Assembly (NCBI GenBank): GCA_963787425.1
Contig: CAWBCV010000007.1
Location: 310,001 to 374,000, forward strand
Direction of reading: 5' to 3'
DNA length: 64,000 nucleotides
Source: AP-15 sp963787425
GTDB taxonomy: Bacteria; Pseudomonadota; Alphaproteobacteria; ATCC43930; CGMCC-115725
Part shown: in pieces, positions 27,342 to 35,288 of the stretch
How the letters are laid out: every line of letters begins with the position of its first letter
How positions within the stretch are numbered: position 1 is the first letter of the stretch
The notes under the pieces: model-generated
Seen by the model: only the letters and a program-made list of their open reading frames with translations
Database searches by the model: none
Told to the model about the DNA's origin: nothing
Program-made: the position numbers and the translations under genes

Positions 27342-28859
27342 ATGACTCTCCTACTAAATCTCCTGGGCCCCCGCGGTATCCACCAAAGTTCGGACTACCG
27401 GCTGACCGATTTGGCGACTCGGCGCGCTATCGAGGACGAATTCGGGAGTAAGCAGATCGCACATCTCGCCAGCACCTGGAGTGCGCAGATATCCTTCACA
27501 GGCTTCGCTCAGATCGGTCAGAGGAAGACACGCGACTGGATCGTAGAATGCCTCAGACGCCAGCCTCAGTCGGCGGATGCGGCGACAGCTTTGAGCGGCC
27601 TCGCATCAAGGGCGGCCGTCGAGCTGCGAGGCGTTCCTTGGAAGGAGCGGTTTCTCACCATTGTCGCGACGGTTCTTGAGAGAAGTGCCACTAGGCTGTT
27701 TGTCGTCTCATGCACCGATCGTCCCGCGAAGCCGCCGCTGAACCAACCTCTTGATCACTTCGAGGTTTCCGAGGTCTCGACGGTGACACCGCGCGTGCTA
27801 ATTTTCGGATCTACTCATGCCGTCACGAAAGAGGACAGAAAGCTTCTCAAACATTTGAGCCGGAGCCCCCTAGATCAGGCCGAGATACGTCGCGCTCTCG
27901 CCCGAATAAACGTGCGATCGGCAATTAGGTCGAACGGAGCGGTCAGCGAGGCATGCCTCGTGACGAGCACCACCGACGGCGGCAGCGAGTCTGAGAATTA
28001 TGGGCAGACGCCAGGAATAACCGTTGATATAGCCGGTTCCGCCGAAGCGTTTGACGTGATCTCGGAGGCGCAGCGCAGCAAACGACCGGTCTTCATCCAG
28101 AGCAAGATAAGCTCACCCGGCCGGCGGAGTGTGACGTTCGATGGGTCAAAACTCCCGAAAGATAGCACCCTGCTCATTAAAGTCGCCGACCCGGCGACGC
28201 TCTTTGTCACCGACGACCTCGGAAACACCTTGACGCAGGTGCCAAAGCCTTTCGGCGCGAAGGTAGTTGACCAGGATGCAGAGTGGGCGCAATTCGAGGC
28301 AAGGCTGGAAGACAGTGCGCCGGCTCGGCCGGCCCGCAGCATCGCATTTTCTTCAACGTCTCATTCTTATGCCTTTAACGGCCCCAGCGGCGCGAAAGTT
28401 GGCGTCATGGAGATTGTGGGGTCTAGGGGCGACGCGATCGTGATGAAGAATCGCGTCACGAGAATTACGCTAGGTATTGTCACAGCTCGGGCCTTCTCAA
28501 CGTTCGAGCACCCAGCACAGACTCTGAAGACCCATTGGAACATTCGAAGCGTGCCGACCATTGACGGCGCGCAGCCTCACGGGTGGCTATATACGGTCGA
28601 TATGCTTTTAGATGCGTCTGGCGGAACGGTTACGAATTCGACGGAACTCGGTGGCGCTAAGATTGTCCAACTGCTCCTCGCTGTCTTGCCTCGACGACAC
28701 AGAAGAGCTCGTAGTAGTGTCCTCAATGCTCCCTGCGGCCATGAGTATCTCCAAAGACCAACCATACGCGTCAGGCTGCATCGAGGTGTGGCTGCTCTTG
28801 CGAGCAATACAGAGCGCTGCAGATTTGTCTCCGGCAAACTAGAAGCCTTGTCGCTCTGA
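27342..28859 (+). CDS. Uncharacterised protein with a proteasome-fold (Ntn hydrolase)-like N-terminus
   Basis: About 505 residues of no family I can name. From the ATG at 27342 (GGAAG site five bases before) it reads MTLLLNLLGPRGIHQSSDYR. Removing Met gives Thr1 and, exactly 16 residues later, Asp17. A Lys follows in EDEFGSKQIAHL (position 36), and STWSAQISFTGFAQ resembles the next hairpin. HslV and proteasome beta subunits use Thr1, Asp17 and Lys33. The rest (VFIQSKISSPGRRSVTF and onward) is unassigned, and the last 45 residues look frameshifted. An earlier in-frame ATG at 27318 would bury the Thr. The catalytic role is my inference. Confidence 0.5.
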   Translation: MTLLLNLLGPRGIHQSSDYRLTDLATRRAIEDEFGSKQIAHLASTWSAQISFTGFAQIGQRKTRDWIVECLRRQPQSADAATALSGLASRAAVELRGVPWKERFLTIVATVLERSATRLFVVSCTDRPAKPPLNQPLDHFEVSEVSTVTPRVLIFGSTHAVTKEDRKLLKHLSRSPLDQAEIRRALARINVRSAIRSNGAVSEACLVTSTTDGGSESENYGQTPGITVDIAGSAEAFDVISEAQRSKRPVFIQSKISSPGRRSVTFDGSKLPKDSTLLIKVADPATLFVTDDLGNTLTQVPKPFGAKVVDQDAEWAQFEARLEDSAPARPARSIAFSSTSHSYAFNGPSGAKVGVMEIVGSRGDAIVMKNRVTRITLGIVTARAFSTFEHPAQTLKTHWNIRSVPTIDGAQPHGWLYTVDMLLDASGGTVTNSTELGGAKIVQLLLAVLPRRHRRARSSVLNAPCGHEYLQRPTIRVRLHRGVAALASNTERCRFVSGKLEALSL

Positions 28860-29137
28860 CACGCGGCCCCGACACCGTCGATTTTCGAGAATTGCCATTC
28901 CGCGACCTTCGCGGTAATTACTGATAGAACGCTGCCCCGCGCCCCACTCTGCAAAGGCGTGAATTTTCCATATTCCCCGGTTACACGACAATTTTTGCGT
29001 TCACGGCAACGGCTCCTGTTTCTTTTGTGAAGCCGTCGCCTCTCCTGTTTCCAGCCTGCCGGCGACCTGTCAAACCGCGCTGGCGGCACGGCCTCACATT
29101 CTCAGAAACGTTTCCCCGATGGGTTGACTCCAGTGCT

Positions 29138-29161
29138 CGATATATCTGACGATATATATCG
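29138..29161 (+). promoter_or_regulatory. Mo-box-like (ModE) operator before the SUOX-fold gene
   Basis: Halves CGATATAT and ATATATCG surround an 8-base spacer (24 bp in total, perfect 8-bp arms; one further matching base pair lies outside each arm). It ends 41 bases before the ATG at 29203. Its length and arms match the site before modE. Confidence 0.75.
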
Positions 29162-29202
29162 ACGTTCGGATCTCGATGAAACACAACCAAAAGAGGTCGA
29201 AT

Positions 29203-29742
29203 ATGAAAAACCCCGTCTTTAGCGTAGCCCTCTTGCTGATCGGCGTAGTCAGCGCCGGCGGCGCTCCGCTCCAAGCGGCGTGTCCAGGCGGGGTGTCGAC
29301 CTCCTTCAAGGTCTCCGGCGACGTGACGAACCGAGCAGTTTTTGATTTGAACAAGCTCGAACGATTTCCGCCGGCACAAGCAAACGTAACCTATTTTGCC
29401 GCGGGGTCGGTTGTCACCGAAGCATTCACCGGCGTGCTGCTTTGGGACCTCCTGAACAACTCTCCGGTTAATGGGATCGTCGCGAATCCGAACATTAAAA
29501 ACGACATCCTGCACAAAGTCGTCATCGTAACCGGCACGGACTGTTATCAATCGGTGTTTGGCGCCGGCGAGTTTGATCCGTTTTTTGGCGGCAGTCAGAT
29601 CATGGTCGCGTACGCCACAGGCGGACAGTCGCTTGGCACCGCTGGTTTTGCGCGGATCGTTGTTCCCGGAGACAAGGCCGGCGGCCGATTTGTCTCGAAT
29701 ATCGCTACCATCGAGGTGCGGGACGCGACCATGGATTATTAA
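29203..29742 (+). CDS. Secreted SUOX-fold (oxidoreductase molybdopterin-binding domain) protein
   Basis: A 179-residue protein with a signal peptide (MKNPVFSVALLLIGVVSAGG, ending near LQAACP). The body matches the small molybdopterin-binding domain: KVSGDVTNRAVFDLNKLERF, VTEAFTGVLLWDLLNNSP, HKVVIVTGTDCYQSVFGAGE and GFARIVVPGDKAGGRFVSNI. The Cys that ligates Mo in sulfite oxidase (in an RCxG context) is absent, so it may bind cofactor or molybdate without catalysis. The ATG at 29203 has GAGG before it; an ATG at 29176 is also in frame but lacks a ribosome site. The Mo-box upstream suggests ModE control. Confidence 0.75.
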   Translation: MKNPVFSVALLLIGVVSAGGAPLQAACPGGVSTSFKVSGDVTNRAVFDLNKLERFPPAQANVTYFAAGSVVTEAFTGVLLWDLLNNSPVNGIVANPNIKNDILHKVVIVTGTDCYQSVFGAGEFDPFFGGSQIMVAYATGGQSLGTAGFARIVVPGDKAGGRFVSNIATIEVRDATMDY

Positions 29743-29756
29743 GGCGATCTCAAGGG

Positions 29757-30572
29757 TCAGCGGTCGGCTTGGGGCAGGGAGACGGGGGTAAATCCGGATC
29801 GTCCCAACATGGCCTGTCCTTTGGGCGAAAGGATATAGAGGGCCAGTTCGGCCGCAAGGGGATCGCCATTTTTGAGCACCGCGAGCGCGTATTCCGGTCC
29901 GACCTGCAGTGCCGGCGGGAATGGTATCATCCTTGCGGTCGGCAGCAACCGAGTGAAGCGGTCGCGCCCCGAACAGTAGAGGATCTCGAGATCGACGCGT
30001 CCGTCCTGAAGCGCGTCGGCGAACGCATCACCCGAGCGGGGTTGAGGGCCTCCCGCGGGCGCCCCGATGACGGTCGAGCGAGCCATCAGATCGTCTGCCG
30101 CGCTGGCATGTTCTCGGCTGACCCGGTGATAAAGCTCGACGGTATAGTCGCCGAGCGGATCGACCTTGGGCGTGGAGATGCCGATTCGGGTCGCCGGATC
30201 GAGCAGCTTATCGACGATTGTCGCTTCCGTAAGACCGAGCCCTTCGGGAGCCAGCGCGCAAATCGAGTTCCGTGCGAACATTGCCATGACGGTTGCGCGA
30301 CCTTGTTCCACGAGCGTGCGTGCGTGACCGATATCCGCAGAGGCGAAGAGATCGGCTTGTTCGCCGCGCTCGATGCGCTCGCGCATTCGGCCGGACGGGC
30401 CGAATTCGGTCCGGATCTGTAATTTGTGGGCCGCCCCAAAATCTTCTGCAATTGCGCCGATCGCCTCGCGCAGGCTTCCCGCTGCGAACACGGTCAGCTC
30501 GCGGTCTTCAGCGCGAACCAGACCGGCGGCCATGATCACGACGCAGACGGAAATGCCGATCAATAGACGCAC
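29757..30572 (-). CDS. modA: ModA-type molybdate-binding periplasmic protein, second copy
   Basis: A 271-residue protein with a signal peptide (MRLLIGISVCVVIMAAGLVR). The ModA pattern is ELTVFAAGSLREAIGAIAED, FGPSGRMRERIERGEQADLF, ASADIGHARTLVEQGR, ISTPKVDPLGDYTVELYHRV and a C-terminal ILSPKGQAMLGRSGF. It differs a good deal from the ModA at 19245, so the two are not a recent duplication and may differ in ligand (molybdate, tungstate or another oxyanion). It follows the 120-residue gene by 15 bases on the same strand, in an operon that begins at the Mo-box at 30998. Confidence 0.85.
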   Translation of the reverse strand: MRLLIGISVCVVIMAAGLVRAEDRELTVFAAGSLREAIGAIAEDFGAAHKLQIRTEFGPSGRMRERIERGEQADLFASADIGHARTLVEQGRATVMAMFARNSICALAPEGLGLTEATIVDKLLDPATRIGISTPKVDPLGDYTVELYHRVSREHASAADDLMARSTVIGAPAGGPQPRSGDAFADALQDGRVDLEILYCSGRDRFTRLLPTARMIPFPPALQVGPEYALAVLKNGDPLAAELALYILSPKGQAMLGRSGFTPVSLPQADR

Positions 30573-30587
30573 CGCACTCCCCCACGC

Positions 30588-30950
30588 TCAGTGCAACATT
30601 CTATCCGCCACAGCTTCACCCATTTCGCGCAGGTCGTTCGTGGTCATAGCGAAGGATACATGGAAGCCGTCGGAGGTGCGCAACGTGACGATGCGTATCT
30701 CCGGACGCGTGCTGTATTCAATTTCCCAGCTGGCGACCGGGTAGACGAGCCGCAAACTCGGATCGCCGTGCTGCAGCCGCAACGCCCGCCGCATCATGTC
30801 GGGCAATGTCATGATGAGTGCCCTCAAGCACTCGGCTGGAAGCGTCAGCGCTGCGGCTTGGCCCTCCTCGTCGGCAACGCCGATCGCCACGCTGCTCCCG
30901 TCAGGGGCCACCGAGAACGTCGTTAGGTGTTTCGCGCGAATCATCGTCAT
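30588..30950 (-). CDS. Uncharacterised 120-residue protein in the molybdenum locus
   Basis: A soluble protein without signal peptide. It alternates strands and helices: MTMIRAKHLTTFSVAPDGSS, AALTLPAECLRALIMTLPDM and RIVTLRTSDGFHVSFAMTTN. I do not recognise a family. The frame is open to 31028, but that extension would run across the Mo-box; the ATG at 30950 has GGAGAA nine bases before it. It is the first gene after the Mo-box on the minus strand and precedes modA, so a molybdenum-related role is likely by position only. Confidence 0.65.
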   Translation of the reverse strand: MTMIRAKHLTTFSVAPDGSSVAIGVADEEGQAAALTLPAECLRALIMTLPDMMRRALRLQHGDPSLRLVYPVASWEIEYSTRPEIRIVTLRTSDGFHVSFAMTTNDLREMGEAVADRMLH

Positions 30951-30997
30951 TTCAAGTGATTCTCCTGAGAGACGGGCATGGTCGACGATCGCATTTG

Positions 30998-31021
30998 CGA
31001 TATATTCTAATAAATATATCG
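30998..31021. promoter_or_regulatory. Mo-box (ModE operator) in the modE divergent promoter
   Basis: A perfect 9-bp inverted repeat, CGATATATT and AATATATCG, with a 6-base spacer. It lies 47 bases from the start of the 120-residue gene (minus strand) and 68 bases from modE (plus strand), where it could control both directions and give ModE autoregulation. Confidence 0.82.
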
Positions 31022-31089
31022 ACGTCAAACCGACCCGTCCATACCTGAAGTGGCTGCGTGCACCGGCCGCATCGATTAAACTCCCCCGG

Positions 31090-31458
31090 ATGGGAACTCC
31101 CTCGATGGCGAGGCTTACGCTGCGTCTCGATTTCGGGCCCGGACGGGCGATCGGCCACGGGAAGATCCGCCTGCTCGAAGCCGTCCGCGACTATGGCTCG
31201 ATCTCTGCGGCCGGACGCTCGATGGGAATGTCGTATCGGCGTGCATGGCTGCTCATCGATGAGCTCAACCATATTTTCGAGGAGCCCGTCATTGATGCCA
31301 AACACGGAGGCTCAGGCGGCGGCGGCGCCGAGCTCACGCCGTTTGGCCATCGCGTCGTTGAACGGTATCGCTCTATCGAGGCAAAAGCACACGCCGCCGC
31401 AGCCGTCGATCTTGACGCGCTGGCGGCGGCGACGCTCAAATCCCCGATCGATTGTTGA
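31090..31458 (+). CDS. modE: ModE-type molybdenum-responsive regulator, DNA-binding domain only
   Basis: About 122 residues forming the winged helix-turn-helix of ModE: GHGKIRLLEAVRDYGSISAA, GRSMGMSYRRAWLLIDELNH, and HGGSGGGGAELTPFGHRVVE, the last being the family signature before the recognition wing. The C-terminal paired Mop (TOBE) domains of E. coli ModE are missing, but a separate Mop protein is encoded 30 bases downstream. The start may be ATG 31090 or ATG 31105; neither has a strong ribosome site. It presumably binds the three Mo-box sites in this window. Confidence 0.9.
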   Translation: MGTPSMARLTLRLDFGPGRAIGHGKIRLLEAVRDYGSISAAGRSMGMSYRRAWLLIDELNHIFEEPVIDAKHGGSGGGGAELTPFGHRVVERYRSIEAKAHAAAAVDLDALAAATLKSPIDC

Positions 31459-31488
31459 TCTACGAAGAAAGCCAAAGGAGCGCCAGCG

Positions 31489-31695
31489 ATGAAACTAAGC
31501 GCGCGCAATCAGATCAAGGGCAAGGTCGTCGAGGTTCGCAAAGGCGCGACGACGGCCCACGTTCGGATCGACATCGGCAACGGCGTGGTCATTACCTCCT
31601 CGATCACCAATGAGGCTGTCGACGACCTCGGCCTTGGCGTCGGCGACGAAGCGATCGCCGTCATCAAAGCCTCCGATGTGATGGTCGCTAAATAG
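31489..31695 (+). CDS. mop: Molbindin (Mop), molybdopterin/molybdate-binding TOBE protein
   Basis: A 68-residue single Mop domain: MKLSARNQIKGKVVEVRKGA, the anion-binding RIDIGNGVVITSSITNEAVD, and GVGDEAIAVIKASDVMVAK. Mop proteins assemble as hexamers that store molybdate or tungstate oxyanions in the cytoplasm. A strong AAAGGAG site precedes the ATG at 31489. Next to a ModE lacking its own Mop domains, it could either store molybdate or serve as the sensing partner; the second is speculation. Confidence 0.93.
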   Translation: MKLSARNQIKGKVVEVRKGATTAHVRIDIGNGVVITSSITNEAVDDLGLGVGDEAIAVIKASDVMVAK

Positions 31696-31849
31696 AGCTC
31701 GGACCTAAGATCGCCGCTGCTTGCAGGCCGGCGAAAGAAGGGACGCTAGACCCATCGGTTCCGCAGCGTTTCTGCCGAGTTCAGCGTGTGGCTGGCAGAT
31801 AATTTGCTGCAAAGAACGGCGAAAACAGCGAGGAGCATGGTTTGAGGCG

Positions 31850-32869
31850 TTAGCTCGGCCCGCTGACGCCGGCTTCGGCGAAGGTGGCCATTCCGGTGTG
31901 GCAGGCGACCGCCGCCTTCAGGACGCCAAAGCCGAGGGTGGCGCCCGAGGCTTCTCCGAGCCTCATGCCGAAGTCGAAGAGCGGGCGCTGGCCGATTTGC
32001 TCGATGAGGCGTTGGTGACCTGGCTCGGCCGACCGGTGCGCTACTACGCAATGATCCAGCGCGCGCGGGTCCGCGGCGAAGAGCACCGCCGCCGCCGCGG
32101 TCGAGGCGAAGCCGTCGAGCAACACCGGTACCCGACCGAGCCGCGCCGCCATCACCGCTCCGGCAATGGCGGCGAATTCGAGCCCGCCCAGCCGGCGCAG
32201 CATGTCGAACGCATCGCTCGCCGCCGGACGATGGCGCGCAACGGCTTCCGCCACGGCCGCGCGTTTCGCCTCCAGCGCGGCGCCGGTGACCCCGGTTCCA
32301 GGCCCGGTCCACAGCTCCGCCGCACCGCCGAACAGACCGGCGCACAAAGCTGCCGCGGCAGTGGTATTACCAATTCCCATCTCGCCGAGCGCCAGCGCGT
32401 CGATGCCGGGTTCCACGGCCATCATGCCGTAGGCCATCGCCCTGGCGCATTCCTCCTCGCTCATCGCCGGCTCGGAGACGATGTCGCCGGTCGGCCTGTC
32501 GAGGTTCATCTCGTAGACCTTCAGACCGGCGTCGAATACGCGGCACAGCTGGTTTACCGCGGCGCCGCCGGCAGTGAAATTTTGCACCATCTGCGCCGTA
32601 ACCGCAGCGGGATAGGCCGAAACGCCGCGCGCGGCGACCCCGTGATTGGCGGCAAACACCAGGGTCCGCGGCTGCTCAAGCCGGGGCGGGTGTCTCGCCT
32701 GCCATGTGGCGAGCCAAATCGCCAACTCTTCGAGCCGGCCGAGAGAACCCGCCGGCTTCGTCAGTTGCACCTGGCGCGCGGCCGCTGCCGTCCCGGCGGC
32801 GAGGTCGGGCCCCGGGAGCTGGGACAGCAGGGCGCGGATCTCGTCCAGATTTGCGGCTGGGTCGGCCAT
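31850..32869 (-). CDS. cobT: Nicotinate-nucleotide-dimethylbenzimidazole phosphoribosyltransferase
   Basis: A 339-residue CobT. It makes alpha-ribazole phosphate from nicotinate mononucleotide and dimethylbenzimidazole for the lower loop of cobalamin. Markers are LTKPAGSLGRLEELAIWLA, VFAANHGVAARGVSAYP, GEMGIGNTTAAAALCAGL, GPGTGVTGAALEAKR, VPVLLDGFASTAAAA, HRSAEPGHQRLIEQIGQRPL and the catalytic Glu in FGMRLGEASGATLGF. Full length. It stands alone here, without cobS, cobU or cobC neighbours. The gap to the divergent amidohydrolase is 61 bases and shows no cobalamin riboswitch. Confidence 0.95.
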   Translation of the reverse strand: MADPAANLDEIRALLSQLPGPDLAAGTAAAARQVQLTKPAGSLGRLEELAIWLATWQARHPPRLEQPRTLVFAANHGVAARGVSAYPAAVTAQMVQNFTAGGAAVNQLCRVFDAGLKVYEMNLDRPTGDIVSEPAMSEEECARAMAYGMMAVEPGIDALALGEMGIGNTTAAAALCAGLFGGAAELWTGPGTGVTGAALEAKRAAVAEAVARHRPAASDAFDMLRRLGGLEFAAIAGAVMAARLGRVPVLLDGFASTAAAAVLFAADPRALDHCVVAHRSAEPGHQRLIEQIGQRPLFDFGMRLGEASGATLGFGVLKAAVACHTGMATFAEAGVSGPS

Positions 32870-32930
32870 GCAGATGTTCCTCTAACGCGAACGCGGCAAT
32901 CTAGCCTAATCTGCGACCCGAGAGGGTGTA

Positions 32931-34166
32931 ATGACCGCGTTCATTTTTGCCGATTGTGCCGTGCTCGACGGGACCCGCGACGAGCGCCGCGAGGACCATT
33001 ATGTCCTGGTGGAGGGCGCGCATATCCGCGAAGTGTCGGACCGGCCGATCAAGAGCGCCTCCGCCGAGACGATCGAGCTTGCAGGCCGCACGTTGATGCC
33101 GGGGCTGATCGACGCGCACGTCCATGTGCTCGCCGTCGACGCGGCCCTCGCCCGGCTTTCGGACCGGCCGGTTACTCTCTTGACCCTGCAGGCGGCCAAG
33201 GTGCTCGAGGGCATGCTGCAGCGCGGCTTTACGACGATCCGCGATGCTGCGGGGGCCGATGGCGGGCTCGCCGAAGCGGTCGAGGAGGGCCTCGTGCGCG
33301 GGCCGCGCATCTTCCCTTCGGGCATGGCGCTGAGCCAGACGGGCGGTCACGGCGACACCAGACCGCGCACGCAGCCGGTCGACACCTGCGCGTGCTGCGC
33401 GGGCGGCCTCGCGCTGTCGCGCATCGCCGACGGGGTCGCCGAGTGCCGCCGTGCGGCGCGCGACGAACTGCGCAAAGGAGCGACGCAGATCAAGATCGTG
33501 GCCTCGGGTGGCGTCGCCTCACCCTATGATCCGATCTGGAACCTGCAATACAGCGAGGACGAGGTACGCGCGATCGTCGAGGAGGCGCGAGCCTGGCACA
33601 CCTATGTGATGGCGCACGCCTATTCGCCCGAGGCGATCCGCCGCTCGATCGATTTCGGGGTGCGCTCGATCGAGCACGCCAATCTGATCGATCGCACCAC
33701 CGCCGAACATGTCGCTGCCGCCGACGCGTTTGTCGTGCCGACGCTCGTCACTTACGACGCACTGCATCGGTTTGGCACCGAACTGGGCTTTCCCGAGGTG
33801 AGCATGGGGAAGCTCGGCGAGGTGCGCGAGGCGGGGCTGAATTCGCTAGAGATCCTGCAAAGGGCCGGCGTCAAGATCGGTTTCGGCACCGACCTCCTCG
33901 GCCCGATGCACCGACACCAGTCGCGCGAGTTTGTGATCCGCGCCGAAGTAATGTCGCCTTTCGACATCATCCGTTCGGCGACGATCGTCAATGCCGAACT
34001 CCTGAACCGCGCCGGCGATATCGGCGTCATCGCCCCCGGCGCGCGCGCCGACCTGATCGCCGTCGATGGCAATCCGCTGGCCGACATCTCGTTGCTCGAC
34101 GGCCAAGGCGAACACATCACCCACATCGTGAAAGATGGACTGTTTTACAAACGGATGCCGGGCTAA
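32931..34166 (+). CDS. Metal-dependent amidohydrolase (Xaa-Pro dipeptidase-like subgroup)
   Basis: A 411-residue TIM-barrel hydrolase. LMPGLIDAHVHVLAVD carries the HxH metal pair, GATQIKIVASGGVASPYDPI holds the carboxylated-Lys position, MAHAYSPEAIRRSIDFGV and SIEHANLIDR give the metal His residues, and IGFGTDLLGPMHRHQ has the catalytic Asp. The C-terminal beta-sandwich ends PGARADLIAVDGNPLADI. Related enzymes cleave N-acyl or Xaa-Pro/Xaa-Arg dipeptides; the substrate is unknown. It has no signal peptide, unlike its paralogue at 42556. Its stop overlaps the convergent leuB by four bases. Confidence 0.88.
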   Translation: MTAFIFADCAVLDGTRDERREDHYVLVEGAHIREVSDRPIKSASAETIELAGRTLMPGLIDAHVHVLAVDAALARLSDRPVTLLTLQAAKVLEGMLQRGFTTIRDAAGADGGLAEAVEEGLVRGPRIFPSGMALSQTGGHGDTRPRTQPVDTCACCAGGLALSRIADGVAECRRAARDELRKGATQIKIVASGGVASPYDPIWNLQYSEDEVRAIVEEARAWHTYVMAHAYSPEAIRRSIDFGVRSIEHANLIDRTTAEHVAAADAFVVPTLVTYDALHRFGTELGFPEVSMGKLGEVREAGLNSLEILQRAGVKIGFGTDLLGPMHRHQSREFVIRAEVMSPFDIIRSATIVNAELLNRAGDIGVIAPGARADLIAVDGNPLADISLLDGQGEHITHIVKDGLFYKRMPG

Positions 34167-35285
34167 GCCGCCTTTTCGAGCTCGCGCAAGACCGTGTCGC
34201 CCATGACGCGCGTCGAGACGCGTCCCGTGTTGGGCTGCACGATGTCGCTGGTCCGCACACCGGAAGCGAGCGCCCGCCGCACTGCGCCCTCGACAAGATC
34301 GGCTTCTTCCGGCATGTCGAAGGAATAGCGCAGCATCATCGCAAAGGAGAGAATGCAGGCGAGCGGGTTGGCTATGTCTTTGCCGGCAATGTCCGGCGCG
34401 CTGCCGTGGACCGGCTCATAGAGTGCCTTGCGCCGGCCCCCCGCATCGGGCGCGCCGAGCGAGGCCGAAGGCAGCATGCCGAGCGACCCCGTCAGCATCG
34501 CCGCGCAATCGGATAATAAATCGCCGAACAGATTGCTGGTAACGATCACGTCGAACTGCTTCGGATTACGGACCAGCTGCATCGCGCAGTTGTCGGCATA
34601 CATGAATGAGAGCTCGACATCCGGGTAATCCGCATCGCGAACCCGTTGCGCGACCTCGCGCCACAGCCCGCCCGAATTCCATGACGTTGGCCTTGTCGAC
34701 CTCACAGACCCGGCGGTTGCGCTTTCTCGCCAGATCGAGGGCGGCCCGGACCACGCGTTCGATCTCGGCTTCGGTATAGACTTCGGTATTGATCCCGCGC
34801 CGGCTGCCGTCCGGCAATGTCTCGACCCCGCGCGGCTCCCCAAAATAGATCCCGCCGGTCAGTTCCCGCACGATCATCAGATCGAGGCCCGCAACGATCT
34901 CACGCTTGAGGCTCGACGCGTCAGCGAGTGCCTCGAACACCACCGCCGGGCGCAAATTGGCGAACAGGTCCAGTTCCTTGCGCAGCTGGAGGATGCCGCG
35001 CTCGGGACGCAGCTCGAACGGCAATGTGTCCCATTTCGCGCCGCCGACGGCGCCGAACAGCACGGCGTCGCTGGCGACCGCCTGGGCCAGGGTCTCGTCG
35101 CTCAACGGAACCCCCGCTTCATCCAGGGCCGCGCCGCCCACGAGACCCTCGGTGATTTCGAAGCTGGCTAAATGGCGCCGGTCGAAGAAGTCGATCACGC
35201 GCAACGCTTGGCGCATGATTTCCGGCCCGATGCCGTCGCCCGCCAGCACGAGCACCTTGCGATTGGATGCGCGGGCCTGGGCCAC
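34163..35285 (-). CDS. leuB: 3-isopropylmalate dehydrogenase, with a one-base frameshift
   Basis: Oxidises and decarboxylates 3-isopropylmalate in leucine synthesis, using NAD. The N-terminal part, VLVLAGDGIGPEIMRQALRV, FGAVGGAKWDTLP, ELTGGIYFGEPRG and CEVDKANVME, is read from 35285. One extra base near 34676 (GAATTC where GAATCG would read SGGLWREVAQ) moves the rest, SFMYADNCAMQLVRNPKQFD, NLFGDLLSDCAAMLTGSLGM and YEPVHGSAPDIAGKDIANPL, to the next frame. Joined, the protein is about 373 residues, full length, with all catalytic residues. Since every other residue looks under selection, an assembly error is at least as likely as a real mutation. Confidence 0.88.
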
Positions 35286-35288
35286 GGC

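Noticed and set aside
31700..32930. Cobalamin riboswitch near cobT
   Set aside because: The short region between cobT and the divergent amidohydrolase is only 61 bases and lacks the conserved B12-box; nothing supports a riboswitch.
31721..33529. 602-codon open frame antisense to cobT and running into the amidohydrolase gene
   Set aside because: Lies over two well-conserved genes and has no domain of its own.
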